This document shows positions 7,211 through 13,888 of a DNA stretch of 20,838 nt, piece after piece. How positions within the stretch are numbered: position 1 is the stretch's first letter; each line of letters starts with the position of its first letter. The position numbers were made by a program, and so were the translations under genes. The DNA comes from an uncultured Lachnobacterium sp. (GTDB lineage: Bacteria; Bacillota; Clostridia; Lachnospirales; Lachnospiraceae). The notes below the pieces were generated by a model, which was given only the letters and a program-made list of their open reading frames with translations, was not told where the DNA came from and did not search any database. The DNA lies in assembly GCA_945971355.1 (NCBI GenBank), contig CAMFPD010000014.1, positions 1-20,838 on the forward strand, read 5' to 3'.

Positions 7211-7866
7211 ATGGGGCAAGCATTTTTAACCTATGAGCAGCAGATAAATCTTCTACAAAACTACAAAGAACTGTCTATATGTGATTACGTTCTCTTTTTC
7301 TGAAATACATACTTAAAGTTGAACAACATATGAAGTCAATGATATCCTATCATTTTTGCGAAAAATACGGCGAACATCAGTCTGGTTATCTCACATGTAC
7401 AAACTACAACCTTACTCGCAAAAATAATAGACAAATACAGCGACTTGTCAATTCGTTGTCGAAAGCTATTGCGACACCAAGTCAATATAAATATATCTAT
7501 CATCATACTGTAACATACGGTAATGTACCATTATGGGTAGCCACTAATGCATTAACCTTTGGTCAGATATCCAAAATGTATCAATATGCTACATCCGATA
7601 TCCGCACTAAAATCAGCAAAAACTTCGATAATATATCCGAAGTTCAACTGCATCAGCTTGTAACTGTGCTTGCACGTTGCAGAAATGTATGTGCACACTG
7701 CGAACGTCTTTATGATTTCCATATTCGAGAAACAATTCCCAATATGCCACTACATAACAAGCTTCAGTTACCTACAAAAAATAACCAATATACAATGGGA
7801 AAACAAGATTTTTTTATTCAGATATGTATAAATTATTTCACATCTTCAATACTTTCCTTGTTATAA
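7211..7866 (+). pseudogene. Abi_2 (AbiD/AbiF-like) abortive-infection protein, broken
   Basis: The 5' end is intact: ATG at 7211 after AAAGGAG, reading MGQAFLTYEQQINLLQNYKE, the usual Abi_2 start. It stops at a TGA at 7301-7303. The family sequence resumes in another frame (LRSLFLKYILKVEQHMKSM, continuing through the ATG at 7330), so roughly 60-65 codons are deleted, with a frameshift. The remaining core is well kept: YGNVPLWVATNALTFGQISK, and the HEPN-type motif R-N-V-C-A-H (RCRNVCAHCERLY), whose Arg and His are the expected RNase residues. The family similarity ends at about GKQDFF, so the C-terminal 60-70 residues are also missing. Abi_2 proteins are toxin-like HEPN effectors of abortive phage infection. 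In this state it is unlikely to work unless the 178-aa core alone is active. Confidence 0.8.
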
Positions 7867-7996
7867 GTTCCACATTACCTCTACCAATTATCACATTCTG
7901 CACAGAACAGCTTTGGAACACATTATCATCAATGAAAAGATGGTGGAACGCTCTGTTGAACTTTTTGAACAGGCAACCAAGGTGAAAACCTCATAA
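7832..7996 (+). pseudogene. Unrecognised C-terminal fragment after the Abi_2 remnant
   Basis: A 54-codon open frame without a start codon reads FHITSTNYHILHRTALEHII, then INEKMVERSVELFEQATKV, and ends at a TAA directly before a strong hairpin terminator. The composition and the terminator suggest the true end of a gene. It overlaps the Abi_2 remnant in a different frame and has no matching N-terminus here. I do not recognise the family. Confidence 0.3.
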
Positions 7997-8015
7997 TTGT
8001 ACCACTTTTACTTCA

Positions 8016-8064
8016 AAAAGTACTGAATAACGCTAATAGTTCAGCGTGTTCAGTGCTTTTCTTA
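8016..8064 (+). terminator. Long hairpin terminator
   Basis: 8016-8027 pairs with 8049-8060 over 12 bp (one T-G pair), then 8030-8034 pairs with 8043-8047 around an 8-nt loop. A T-rich run follows on the plus strand, and A's precede it, so it could work on both strands. It closes the fragment that ends at 7996. From here to the repeat at 8175 I see only AT-rich sequence and the rlmD-like tail on the other strand. Confidence 0.8.
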
Positions 8065-8146
8065 TGTTCAAAAGTGTATTTCAAGATTAGGGTGGCAAAT
8101 GGGGGACAATCCGACATTTCGGGCACCTAAAAACACTTAAAAATGC

Positions 8147-8194
8147 TTATTTTATGCGGGTTAAAAGGCAACAAGTCTCTGTATGCATTGAAAC
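8147..8194 (-). other. rlmD-3'-end-like coding tail, copy 2
   Basis: On the minus strand 8194-8147 reads VSMHTETCCLLTRIK and then TAA. It shares VSMHTET-x-CLL with copy 1 at 6567-6514 and, more weakly, the ending of the resident RlmD (HVETVCLLSKK). It is more degraded than copy 1 and lacks the overlapping hairpin. Same strand as rlmD. Interpretation as a displaced gene end depends on copy 1. Confidence 0.35.
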
Positions 8195-8241
8195 TTTACT
8201 TCGCGTTAACATTCGCGCACGTGATAGAGCTTTTCTAATTT
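8175..8241 (-). repeat. 67-bp direct repeat, copy 2
   Basis: The partner of 6548-6614 in the same orientation. It lies just downstream of the DUF2085 operon (minus strand) and just after a T-rich TTTTTTGCACC segment that recurs near 12356-12367, at the other side of the operon. The two copies bracket the Abi_2 module. Confidence 0.85.
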
Positions 8242-8293
8242 TTTGCACCTTACACTATTTCAGGAAATTTTAGCACCCTGCGCGCATACATCA

Positions 8294-8605
8294 TCAATAA
8301 TAGAATATAAACGCAACTAATGAAAAGCCCACTCCGAACGCGATGCCAGTTATCATTCTTCTGATATTCGTACTCGCGTATTCAAAGAAATATTGAGCAC
8401 ACCCATCGATTACAATTGGTAACATCATCAAGCTTCCCATGACTACTTGAGAAGCTCCGAATGATATATCAACAAAACATCTAATTATGACAATTAAACC
8501 AAGTGACAGCATTACACCTGTACATCTCCAACACAACACAAAAGTTTGGCCAAATATTCTAGGTGTCGTCTCTTCTCTGTGATTACAAATTGGATATTTT
8601 GTCAT
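8294..8605 (-). CDS. DUF2085 family membrane protein
   Basis: About 103 aa with the DUF2085 signature: an N-terminal CNHREETTPRIFGQTFVLCW followed by RCTGVML, i.e. C-x-H with RxF, then CxRCTG, and later P-x-x-IDG-x-x-Q and an S-x-N-x-x-R-x-x-TG segment. There are three hydrophobic helices. The cysteines suggest a metal or redox site, but the function of the family is unknown. Two adjacent ATGs (8608 and 8605) follow GAGG; I prefer 8605 because of its 7-base spacing. A further ATG at 8632 lies inside the upstream small gene. It is the last gene of the riboswitch-led operon. No terminator is obvious after it. Confidence 0.8.
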   Translation of the reverse strand: MTKYPICNHREETTPRIFGQTFVLCWRCTGVMLSLGLIVIIRCFVDISFGASQVVMGSLMMLPIVIDGCAQYFFEYASTNIRRMITGIAFGVGFSLVAFIFYY

Positions 8606-8609
8606 CATA

Positions 8610-8720
8610 TTACCTCGAATTAAGATAGGCACAAATCAATGAGATCACAATAAGTGCAATTCCTGCCGGAGGATACACAAACAATAACACTAAGCATATT
8701 ATAATAAACAATAACTTCAT
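8610..8720 (-). CDS. 36-aa hydrophobic small protein
   Basis: The ATG at 8720-8718 overlaps the TGA of the 636-aa gene (ATGA), and the TAA at 8612-8610 is 1-4 bases before the DUF2085 start codons. The ribosome site for DUF2085 lies in its last codons. The peptide starts MKLLFIIICLVLLFVYPPAG and continues IALIVISLICAYLNSR: two short hydrophobic segments separated by YPPAG, a turn reminiscent of Pmp3/UPF0057-type peptides. The tight coupling on both sides is strong evidence that it is translated. Function unknown; a membrane partner of the 636-aa protein is an inference from position only. Confidence 0.7.
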   Translation of the reverse strand: MKLLFIIICLVLLFVYPPAGIALIVISLICAYLNSR

Positions 8721-10627
8721 ACTGTTATTGTCACCCCTTCCCTTGTAAAATATCTCCACTCATCTTCAAAATCTATTCCCATTGAAAAGATCTTATTTAT
8801 ATTATCAAGTGGTTCAAATACATCATCACGTTTCAAATCGAGCTTTTGGATTGAATCCATCATTTCAGATATATCTCTCTCAATAAGCTGCAATTCTTCA
8901 TCAGAAGCCTCATATCCTTCTGAGAGCAGCCTAAATGATTCTTCAACAAACTTCTCGTTTTCCTCAACAAAAAGCTTTTCAATATTAGCGGTTAACAAAC
9001 CATACTGAACATTAAATAAGTCCATCTTATTTAAAACAAGCATTATTAAATTTGTCGAAATAATCGTAACAATCACCTGTAATGGTTCCATTAAAATATC
9101 TGGTAAAGAAAACTGCTTCTCAAGATATTCGAATAATATTTCTAGAACAATTGTATTTATGGTTGTGAACATTACCTTCGTAACAGAATCGGCTTTCTGT
9201 ACTGCAGACATCTTTGGATGAACTATTGTCTTACAACAATTAACAAGTGAAAGAACAACATTCTTTACCATTTTAAACATCTTCTTTACTGTGGTTTTCA
9301 CCATATTAATTATTATATCGAAAAACACTTTAACAAATTTATGTAACGTATTTCCTGCAATATTAATAATAATATCTGCCATTTTATCTTTTACATATGT
9401 GATAATACGTTTCTCAGCTTTCTTTAATTCGCTAAAAAACTTCTCCAAAGTCATATCTTTTTTTCGTAATATTTGTTGTGTTTCATATAACACCGGTGGC
9501 ATAACATAATATATTAGCTGTCCAGCAACTATCTTTCCAACAGCTTTTGCTGCCGTTTTTTCCGAATCTATCGCTATATTAGTATAATTAAGATCCTCTT
9601 TGTCGCCTAACTGGTCCTTCCTTGCCTTATCAACTTCTTCGTATTGCTTTATTAACTTGTTTTTTACTTCTTGTCTAACCCTTCCATTTTCATCTAGGTA
9701 TCCCCCATTCTTCAAATTTTCTTTTGCAGATTCACCTGCATGCTCCCAACGATATATATCCGCCTCCGCTCGTTGTTCTGGAGTAGCAAACATAGTTATA
9801 TCATTTTTAGGATCATATTCTGGATTTGGAATAGTACCAACACCTCTTACCAAAATTCGAGGAGTCATATACTTTATTTCACCATTTACCTTACACACTC
9901 TCACATCACTCTTAGAACTATTTGCTGAAGCAAGCATCATTTGCATATTTGCTGCCGAGTTATAGAATGCTTTATATTTATTTATAATTTCTTCACTATC
10001 TTTGATATACCTCACATTATATGTAATTGCTTCTCTAGGTATTTTATGATCTGCTTGAAGATCTCTCGAATACCAATCTTTTTTATTCTGTGGTTTTGTT
10101 GTTGTCTCAACAACTCTACCTGACAATTCATCTCTTAATATTCCCACAAGCTTACCATCTTGTTCGTGAATATTTTCTACCTTACTAATGCGGTAATTAG
10201 TCTTTCCTTGGATATCAAACTTATCATTATATCTTTCCTCTTTAAATAACTGTGTTTGAAAACCCTGGCAATCTTTTACAATGTCCTTCATGGTCTGAGT
10301 ATTCAATCCATCGCTCGCATTGTAAATTGCTTTTCTTACATCTTCATTATTCATTAAATAATCCTGATCATTATCATATCTGAAATGTAAAAATCTATCT
10401 ACGAGTTGATCTGCAGTAATATAAAAATCACCCAAATCAAAGTATCGTCTGACAACTTCCCCTGCCAAATCTCTAGCTATATTCTTTGCAAGAGTGAGTC
10501 CAAAATCATTTTTCAACAGCTCTCTATTTCCAATATTAATTTTTTCTATTGTTGCTAAAAAAAGTTCTCTTTGTTGAATAGATAATGCATTTCTTGAAGC
10601 AATTAGGTTCTCTATGTTTTTTTCCAT
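8717..10627 (-). CDS. HNH-nuclease-motif protein with hydrophobic C-terminal half
   Basis: A 636-aa protein that I cannot place in a named family. Residues 1-180 are mostly helical and polar. Residues 185-241 carry an HNH-type signature: W185, then DHKIP (Asp193, His194, Pro197), then NMQMMLASAN followed by SSKSD (Asn227, Asn236, Lys239), the pattern of D-H-x-x-P followed by N-x-L and N-x-x-K. No zinc-knuckle cysteines flank it. Residues 355-545 alternate amphipathic lysine-rich helices with strongly hydrophobic ones (for example KVFFDIIINMVKTTVKKMFK and LQVIVTIISTNLIMLVLN), suggesting membrane association or pore-like helices. Residues 545-636 are acidic. The ATG has GAGGAGG upstream, inside the last codons of the 310-aa gene, so the two are co-translated. 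A membrane-tethered nuclease effector is the inference; DNA cleavage is not shown by the sequence alone. Confidence 0.75.
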   Translation of the reverse strand: MEKNIENLIASRNALSIQQRELFLATIEKINIGNRELLKNDFGLTLAKNIARDLAGEVVRRYFDLGDFYITADQLVDRFLHFRYDNDQDYLMNNEDVRKAIYNASDGLNTQTMKDIVKDCQGFQTQLFKEERYNDKFDIQGKTNYRISKVENIHEQDGKLVGILRDELSGRVVETTTKPQNKKDWYSRDLQADHKIPREAITYNVRYIKDSEEIINKYKAFYNSAANMQMMLASANSSKSDVRVCKVNGEIKYMTPRILVRGVGTIPNPEYDPKNDITMFATPEQRAEADIYRWEHAGESAKENLKNGGYLDENGRVRQEVKNKLIKQYEEVDKARKDQLGDKEDLNYTNIAIDSEKTAAKAVGKIVAGQLIYYVMPPVLYETQQILRKKDMTLEKFFSELKKAEKRIITYVKDKMADIIINIAGNTLHKFVKVFFDIIINMVKTTVKKMFKMVKNVVLSLVNCCKTIVHPKMSAVQKADSVTKVMFTTINTIVLEILFEYLEKQFSLPDILMEPLQVIVTIISTNLIMLVLNKMDLFNVQYGLLTANIEKLFVEENEKFVEESFRLLSEGYEASDEELQLIERDISEMMDSIQKLDLKRDDVFEPLDNINKIFSMGIDFEDEWRYFTREGVTITV

Positions 10628-10630
10628 CTT

Positions 10631-11563
10631 CTATGCCTCCTCTCTCTTGAAAATAAGAAACTGATTTACATTATTTATCTGTGTTTCTAGTACATCCTTC
10701 TCTTTATTTATCTCATTCAAATCATTCTCAGATGTGGTCCCTTTTAATAGATTAGTTAATACGGGCGTGTTATAAATCTTACATGCGATAACATAAAACA
10801 AAAATGAATTTCGAACAAACTGATAGTGATCCTGATACTGAGTATCTCTTATTAGATCAATATTGTTTTTAAATTCTACATTTTCCAAACTATTATCAGA
10901 AATAACTCTGTTTTTAATTGTCAGCGCTTGAAAGAAGGCCTCTACCAGATCCATCTCCGGAATAATAACTTTCTCAATATAGCAGATGATTCGTTCTACG
11001 CAGAAAATATATAACTCCGCTATTTTTTTATCCTGTTCTGCCGCAAACTTCAAATTTTTCAATTCCAAAATTGTTTGTTCGGCTTCCAGTTTAAGTGAAT
11101 TAAGCTGCTCCTGCATTGATAGATTTTGTGCTTGAGTTTTCTTTTTCATTCCTAATGGGCTCAAAAAAAATGAATTCATGAAAACATCCCCTTTGCTCCA
11201 ATCTATATCCTGGATATAATCTTCAATGCTAATAAAACGATGTTCTGGTACCGCTACATAACATGCTGTTTCCTCTTCCGCATAATCCCCAATCAATTTT
11301 ACATTTCCAAAATGGCCTAAAAATTCTCCCAAATATTCAATGTTTCTAGAAACATTACCAGCTCTAAAATCATTTAACTCCTTAATAGAACCATTTAAAT
11401 CTTCTATTGAACTATTAACACTATTAACATTACTGCTAACCTGGTCCTTGAAATCTTCATACGTATTCTTAATTTCTGCGACACGCTCACGACGTTCCTT
11501 TTCTCCGGTCATAGTTTGAACTTTGTCAGACGCCCAATCCAATACATCAGTAAATAATCCCAT
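10631..11563 (-). CDS. Coiled-coil protein of unknown family
   Basis: A 310-aa soluble protein, family not recognised. Residues 20-70 form a heptad-rich coiled coil (SSNVNSVNSSIEDLNGSIKE). A middle globular region (about 75-150) follows, then a second long helical region at about 150-200 (QEQLNSLKLEAEQTILELKN) and helical segments to the end. There is no signal peptide or membrane segment. The start is firmly set by GGGAGGT six bases upstream, embedded in the last codons of the 86-aa gene. Its stop is 3 bp before the ATG of the HNH-motif gene. The arrangement suggests a partner or regulator of that protein, perhaps a sensor or scaffold. Confidence 0.75.
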   Translation of the reverse strand: MGLFTDVLDWASDKVQTMTGEKERRERVAEIKNTYEDFKDQVSSNVNSVNSSIEDLNGSIKELNDFRAGNVSRNIEYLGEFLGHFGNVKLIGDYAEEETACYVAVPEHRFISIEDYIQDIDWSKGDVFMNSFFLSPLGMKKKTQAQNLSMQEQLNSLKLEAEQTILELKNLKFAAEQDKKIAELYIFCVERIICYIEKVIIPEMDLVEAFFQALTIKNRVISDNSLENVEFKNNIDLIRDTQYQDHYQFVRNSFLFYVIACKIYNTPVLTNLLKGTTSENDLNEINKEKDVLETQINNVNQFLIFKREEA

Positions 11564-11567
11564 TTAC

Positions 11568-11828
11568 TTACCTCCCATAATACTTAAATTCATTACCAAT
11601 CCGCTTATCTTTACACGCAACGATCTGGCCATCTTCGACTAGGAAAGATAAATGATCATTTTTAGTAATTACAAATTTGTTCTTTTTCCCTGAAATAACA
11701 AAGTTTCCGTATTCTGAATCAAATTTTTGGCTTACATCAATATTTTCTGATGTGGAATTGAAAACTCCCTTTTTATACAAAACAAAACAAGCTACCGCCG
11801 CTATTAATACAATGAATAAAATTATCAT
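11568..11828 (-). CDS. 86-aa membrane-anchored small protein
   Basis: Residues 1-18 form a single hydrophobic helix (MIILFIVLIAAVACFVLY) followed by KKG, then a soluble domain of about 60 residues with alternating strands (YGNFVISGKKNKFVITKNDH, then LSFLVEDGQIVACKDKRI). That fits a short beta-sandwich or SH3-like fold. The N-terminus could be an uncleaved anchor. An AAGGGAG site lies 10 bases before the ATG. It is the first intact gene after the riboswitch and the excisionase-like pseudogene. Family not recognised. Confidence 0.7.
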   Translation of the reverse strand: MIILFIVLIAAVACFVLYKKGVFNSTSENIDVSQKFDSEYGNFVISGKKNKFVITKNDHLSFLVEDGQIVACKDKRIGNEFKYYGR

Positions 11829-11881
11829 CTTTAGTTTCTCCCTTCTCTCTTTAGCCTAGCAGATTAGCTGTACAAAAAATG

Positions 11882-12091
11882 TCACTCATCACTTGATTTT
11901 CTCCAATTTCTATATTCTCCTGTTGTAAACCTACCATCAACTGGCTTTTGAGCTTCAACTGGTACAGCTCATTCTCTTCCTAATTTCGCTACTCCGCTTA
12001 TCTGACCATTTAAACACATAGCCCTCACTATTCTAAGTGTAACAGACCAATTCTCAGCAACTTCATTAATTGTTAAATATCCATCAATCAT
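11882..12091 (-). pseudogene. Excisionase-like HTH protein with in-frame TGA
   Basis: The ATG at 12091 follows a perfect GGGAGGG site. The 69 codons read MIDGYLTINEVAENWSVTLR, then MCLNGQISGVAKLGRE, a TGA at 11969-11971, then AVPVEAQKPVDGRFTTGEYR and NWRKSSDE. This is the small MerR/excisionase-type winged HTH found next to recombinases in gut Firmicutes. In the family the position of the TGA is normally Trp (GR-D/E-WAIP), so this is a TGG-to-TGA nonsense change. The rest of the frame is undamaged, so the change looks recent. A 40-aa truncated product would retain the HTH helices but lose the wing. It is the first gene downstream of the c-di-GMP riboswitch, and no integrase gene accompanies it in the window. 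Confidence 0.8.
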
Positions 12092-12104
12092 CAAATTCCC
12101 TCCC

Positions 12105-12145
12105 CAAAAAACGCACTGCCATTACTAGCAATGCTTCTGAAGTGC
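12105..12145 (-). terminator. Riboswitch expression platform, terminator hairpin
   Basis: 12141-12145 pairs with 12113-12117 (GCACT/AGTGC), and inside it AATGC (12130-12134) pairs with 12118-12123 with one bulged base. A run of Ts (minus strand) follows directly before the GGGGAGGG ribosome site. The 5' arm overlaps the 3' end of the aptamer (GTTGCAC, 12148-12142), so the two structures exclude each other. This predicts that ligand binding favours read-through (an ON switch). Confidence 0.6.
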
Positions 12146-12216
12146 AACTGGCTACCATATAATAACTTAGGCCCTATAGTTTTGTGTCACATCCTTTCAG
12201 ATGCTTTGCCATTATA
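12140..12216 (-). promoter_or_regulatory. Cyclic-di-GMP-I (GEMM-I) riboswitch aptamer
   Basis: Reading the minus strand: GGCAAA (12210-12205), then hairpin P2 CATC-T-GAAA-G-GATG (12203-12190) with a GAAA tetraloop, then TGACACAAAACTATAGGG, CCTAAG (12171-12166), TATGG (12159-12155) and TAGCCAGTTGCAC. CCTAAG with TATGG is exactly the 11-nt GAAA-tetraloop receptor seen in GEMM-I. The GGCAAA, GAC-x-CAAA and GGTAGCC blocks sit where the family has them. It lies between a promoter and an excisionase-like gene, so the whole downstream operon is probably controlled by c-di-GMP. Class and orientation are clear; ligand response is inferred from the family. Confidence 0.9.
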
Positions 12217-12222
12217 CAAGAT

Positions 12223-12251
12223 ATTCTATACCTTTAACGGAACTTTATCAA
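12223..12251 (-). promoter_or_regulatory. Sigma-A-type promoter of the riboswitch operon
   Basis: On the minus strand, TTGATA (12251-12246), a 17-bp spacer and TAGAAT (12228-12223). Transcription would start at about 12216, just upstream of the aptamer. A TATAAT closer to the aptamer (12216-12211) is less suitable, since its start site would remove the conserved GGCAAA. Confidence 0.6.
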
Positions 12252-12286
12252 TAAATCATGGTCCTTTATGACCACGTAAAAAGACC

Positions 12287-12369
12287 GGGGTGCAACTATT
12301 CGCGGACACCATAATTCTACCGATACTATTCCGGCGCACAACTTTGGTATCAACAAATTTTTGCACCCC
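12287..12369. repeat. Inverted repeat between the operon promoter and rlmD
   Basis: A perfect 9-bp inverted repeat (GGGGTGCAA at 12287-12295, TTGCACCCC at 12361-12369) encloses 65 bases with no open frame. It lies between the riboswitch promoter and the rlmD 3' end, about where the end of an integrated element would be. The remaining sequence to 12456 is AT-rich, and I found no clean terminator for rlmD in it. Confidence 0.5.
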
Positions 12370-12456
12370 TCTTAAATTTCTATTTTCTATATACATTTTC
12401 CCCCGCTAAAAACACAGGTACATATTACTCAAAAAAGCCCGTTAATCCGCATAAAC

Positions 12457-13881
12457 TCAAAGTTTCTTCGACAATAAGCAAACCGTCTCCACATGAACAC
12501 TATGCGCAAACTGATCAAACACCTGCACCTTCTTTAGTTCATACCCACCTTCACAAAGTATCTTCAAATCCCTTGCAAGTGTTGCGGAATCACAGCTTAC
12601 ATACACAATTCTCTCTGGCAGCATCTTAAGCATCGTATCAAGGCACTTCTCATCACAGCCTTTCCTAGGCGGATCCACAACTATAACATCTGGTCGAAGC
12701 ATATCTGATTCATTTTCACCGGCCTTGTCATAAAACTCAGGCAAGACCTCCTCTGCCTTACCAACGAAAAACTCTGCATTTGTTATGCAATTGAGCTTCG
12801 CATTATTTTTTGCATCCTCAATAGCCTGTGGCACGATCTCAACACCGTAAACCTGCTTTGCTTTCTGGGATAAAAACAGAGAAATTGTTCCTATACCACA
12901 GTACAAATCCCAAACGCTTTCATTTCCTGTCAAACCAGCAAACTCTAGTGCTGTGCTGTAAAGCTTTTCTGTCTGTTCTGGATTCACCTGATAAAATGAC
13001 TGTGGTGAAATCTGATATTGAATTCCAATTTCAGTCTCATCAAAATCCGGATATGTTCTCAAATGAATAGTATCTGAGATATATGGCTGCCCCCAGATAC
13101 ACTCTGTTTCCTTTCCCAGAATCACATTAGTTTTCTCAGTATTTACATTGTAGGAAATAGATGTCATCCCCTCTATCATCGCAAGTCTCTCACACAGAGC
13201 TTTCGAATGAGGCAAAGTTTTACCATTAATAATAAGGCACACCATAATCTCTTTGCTTGTAAAACCATATCTAATAAGAATGTGGCGTACAAGTCCCTCG
13301 TGTTTTTCCTCATTGTATGGTTCAACACTATTCTCCGTCATCCACTCCTTTACAATATCAAGAATTTCCTCGTTCTCTTTTACTCCCAGCAGACAGTCCT
13401 CAACTGGAATTATGCTGTGAGTTCTCGCTGCATAAAATCCTGTTACAATATTTCCATCCTTGTCCTTTCCAACTGGAAACTGAGCCTTATTTCTATATCT
13501 GTATGGCGCATCCATTCCAACTACGGGAAGCATTATCTGATCCACAAAATCAGCATCAAAGCCTCCTATTCTTATGATATTATTGCGAACCTTCTCATTC
13601 TTAAATTCCAGCTGCTTGTCATAGGATAATGCCTGTATCTGACATCCTCCACATCTCCTGTGAAGAGGACATTTCGGTTCAACGCGAAAAGTGGAAGGAC
13701 TTTTAATCTCTTCCACTCTGGCATATCCATAATTCTTTTTTAGCTTAATCGCACGGGCTGTAATCACATCCCCTATAAGGGCATCCTTCACGAAAAAGGT
13801 CATTCCATCATAATGTCCAATTCCCTCTCCGTCTGTTCCCATGTCTGTTATTGTAAGTTCAAATAAATCGTTTTTATTCAT
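12457..13881 (-). CDS. rlmD: 23S rRNA (uracil-C5)-methyltransferase, RlmD/RumA family
   Basis: A 474-aa SAM-dependent enzyme that methylates C5 of a uracil in 23S rRNA (RlmD or RlmCD type). An N-terminal TRAM domain (about 1-60) is followed by the [4Fe-4S] cysteines Cys71, Cys77, Cys80 (CPLHRRCGGC) and Cys163. The SAM-binding loop is VWDLYCGIGT; VVDPPRKGCD follows; the catalytic nucleophile is Cys430 in VSCDSATLARDL, and the general base is Glu465 in HVETV. All key residues are present and the length is typical. The ATG has a modest AGGTAGAG site and lies 7 bp after the yhaM stop. Its 3' end borders the accessory island and resembles the short tails at 6514-6567 and 8147-8194. Which of the two target uracils it modifies cannot be told. 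Confidence 0.93.
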   Translation of the reverse strand: MNKNDLFELTITDMGTDGEGIGHYDGMTFFVKDALIGDVITARAIKLKKNYGYARVEEIKSPSTFRVEPKCPLHRRCGGCQIQALSYDKQLEFKNEKVRNNIIRIGGFDADFVDQIMLPVVGMDAPYRYRNKAQFPVGKDKDGNIVTGFYAARTHSIIPVEDCLLGVKENEEILDIVKEWMTENSVEPYNEEKHEGLVRHILIRYGFTSKEIMVCLIINGKTLPHSKALCERLAMIEGMTSISYNVNTEKTNVILGKETECIWGQPYISDTIHLRTYPDFDETEIGIQYQISPQSFYQVNPEQTEKLYSTALEFAGLTGNESVWDLYCGIGTISLFLSQKAKQVYGVEIVPQAIEDAKNNAKLNCITNAEFFVGKAEEVLPEFYDKAGENESDMLRPDVIVVDPPRKGCDEKCLDTMLKMLPERIVYVSCDSATLARDLKILCEGGYELKKVQVFDQFAHSVHVETVCLLSKKL

Positions 13882-13888
13882 ACTCTAC

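Noticed and set aside
6548..8241. The 67-bp repeats contain ATTGAAAC, like the end of many CRISPR repeats.
   Set aside because: Only two copies exist, 1.6 kb apart with a pseudogene module between them; there is no regular spacing, no spacers and no cas gene.
12430..12456. A possible terminator after rlmD (GGGC followed by six Ts on the minus strand).
   Set aside because: I could not find a matching 5' arm for a stable stem, so it is not reported as a terminator; it could have been disrupted by the neighbouring insertion.
13207..13629. A 140-codon plus-strand frame inside rlmD.
   Set aside because: It is the antisense of a well-conserved rlmD segment, with no start signals.
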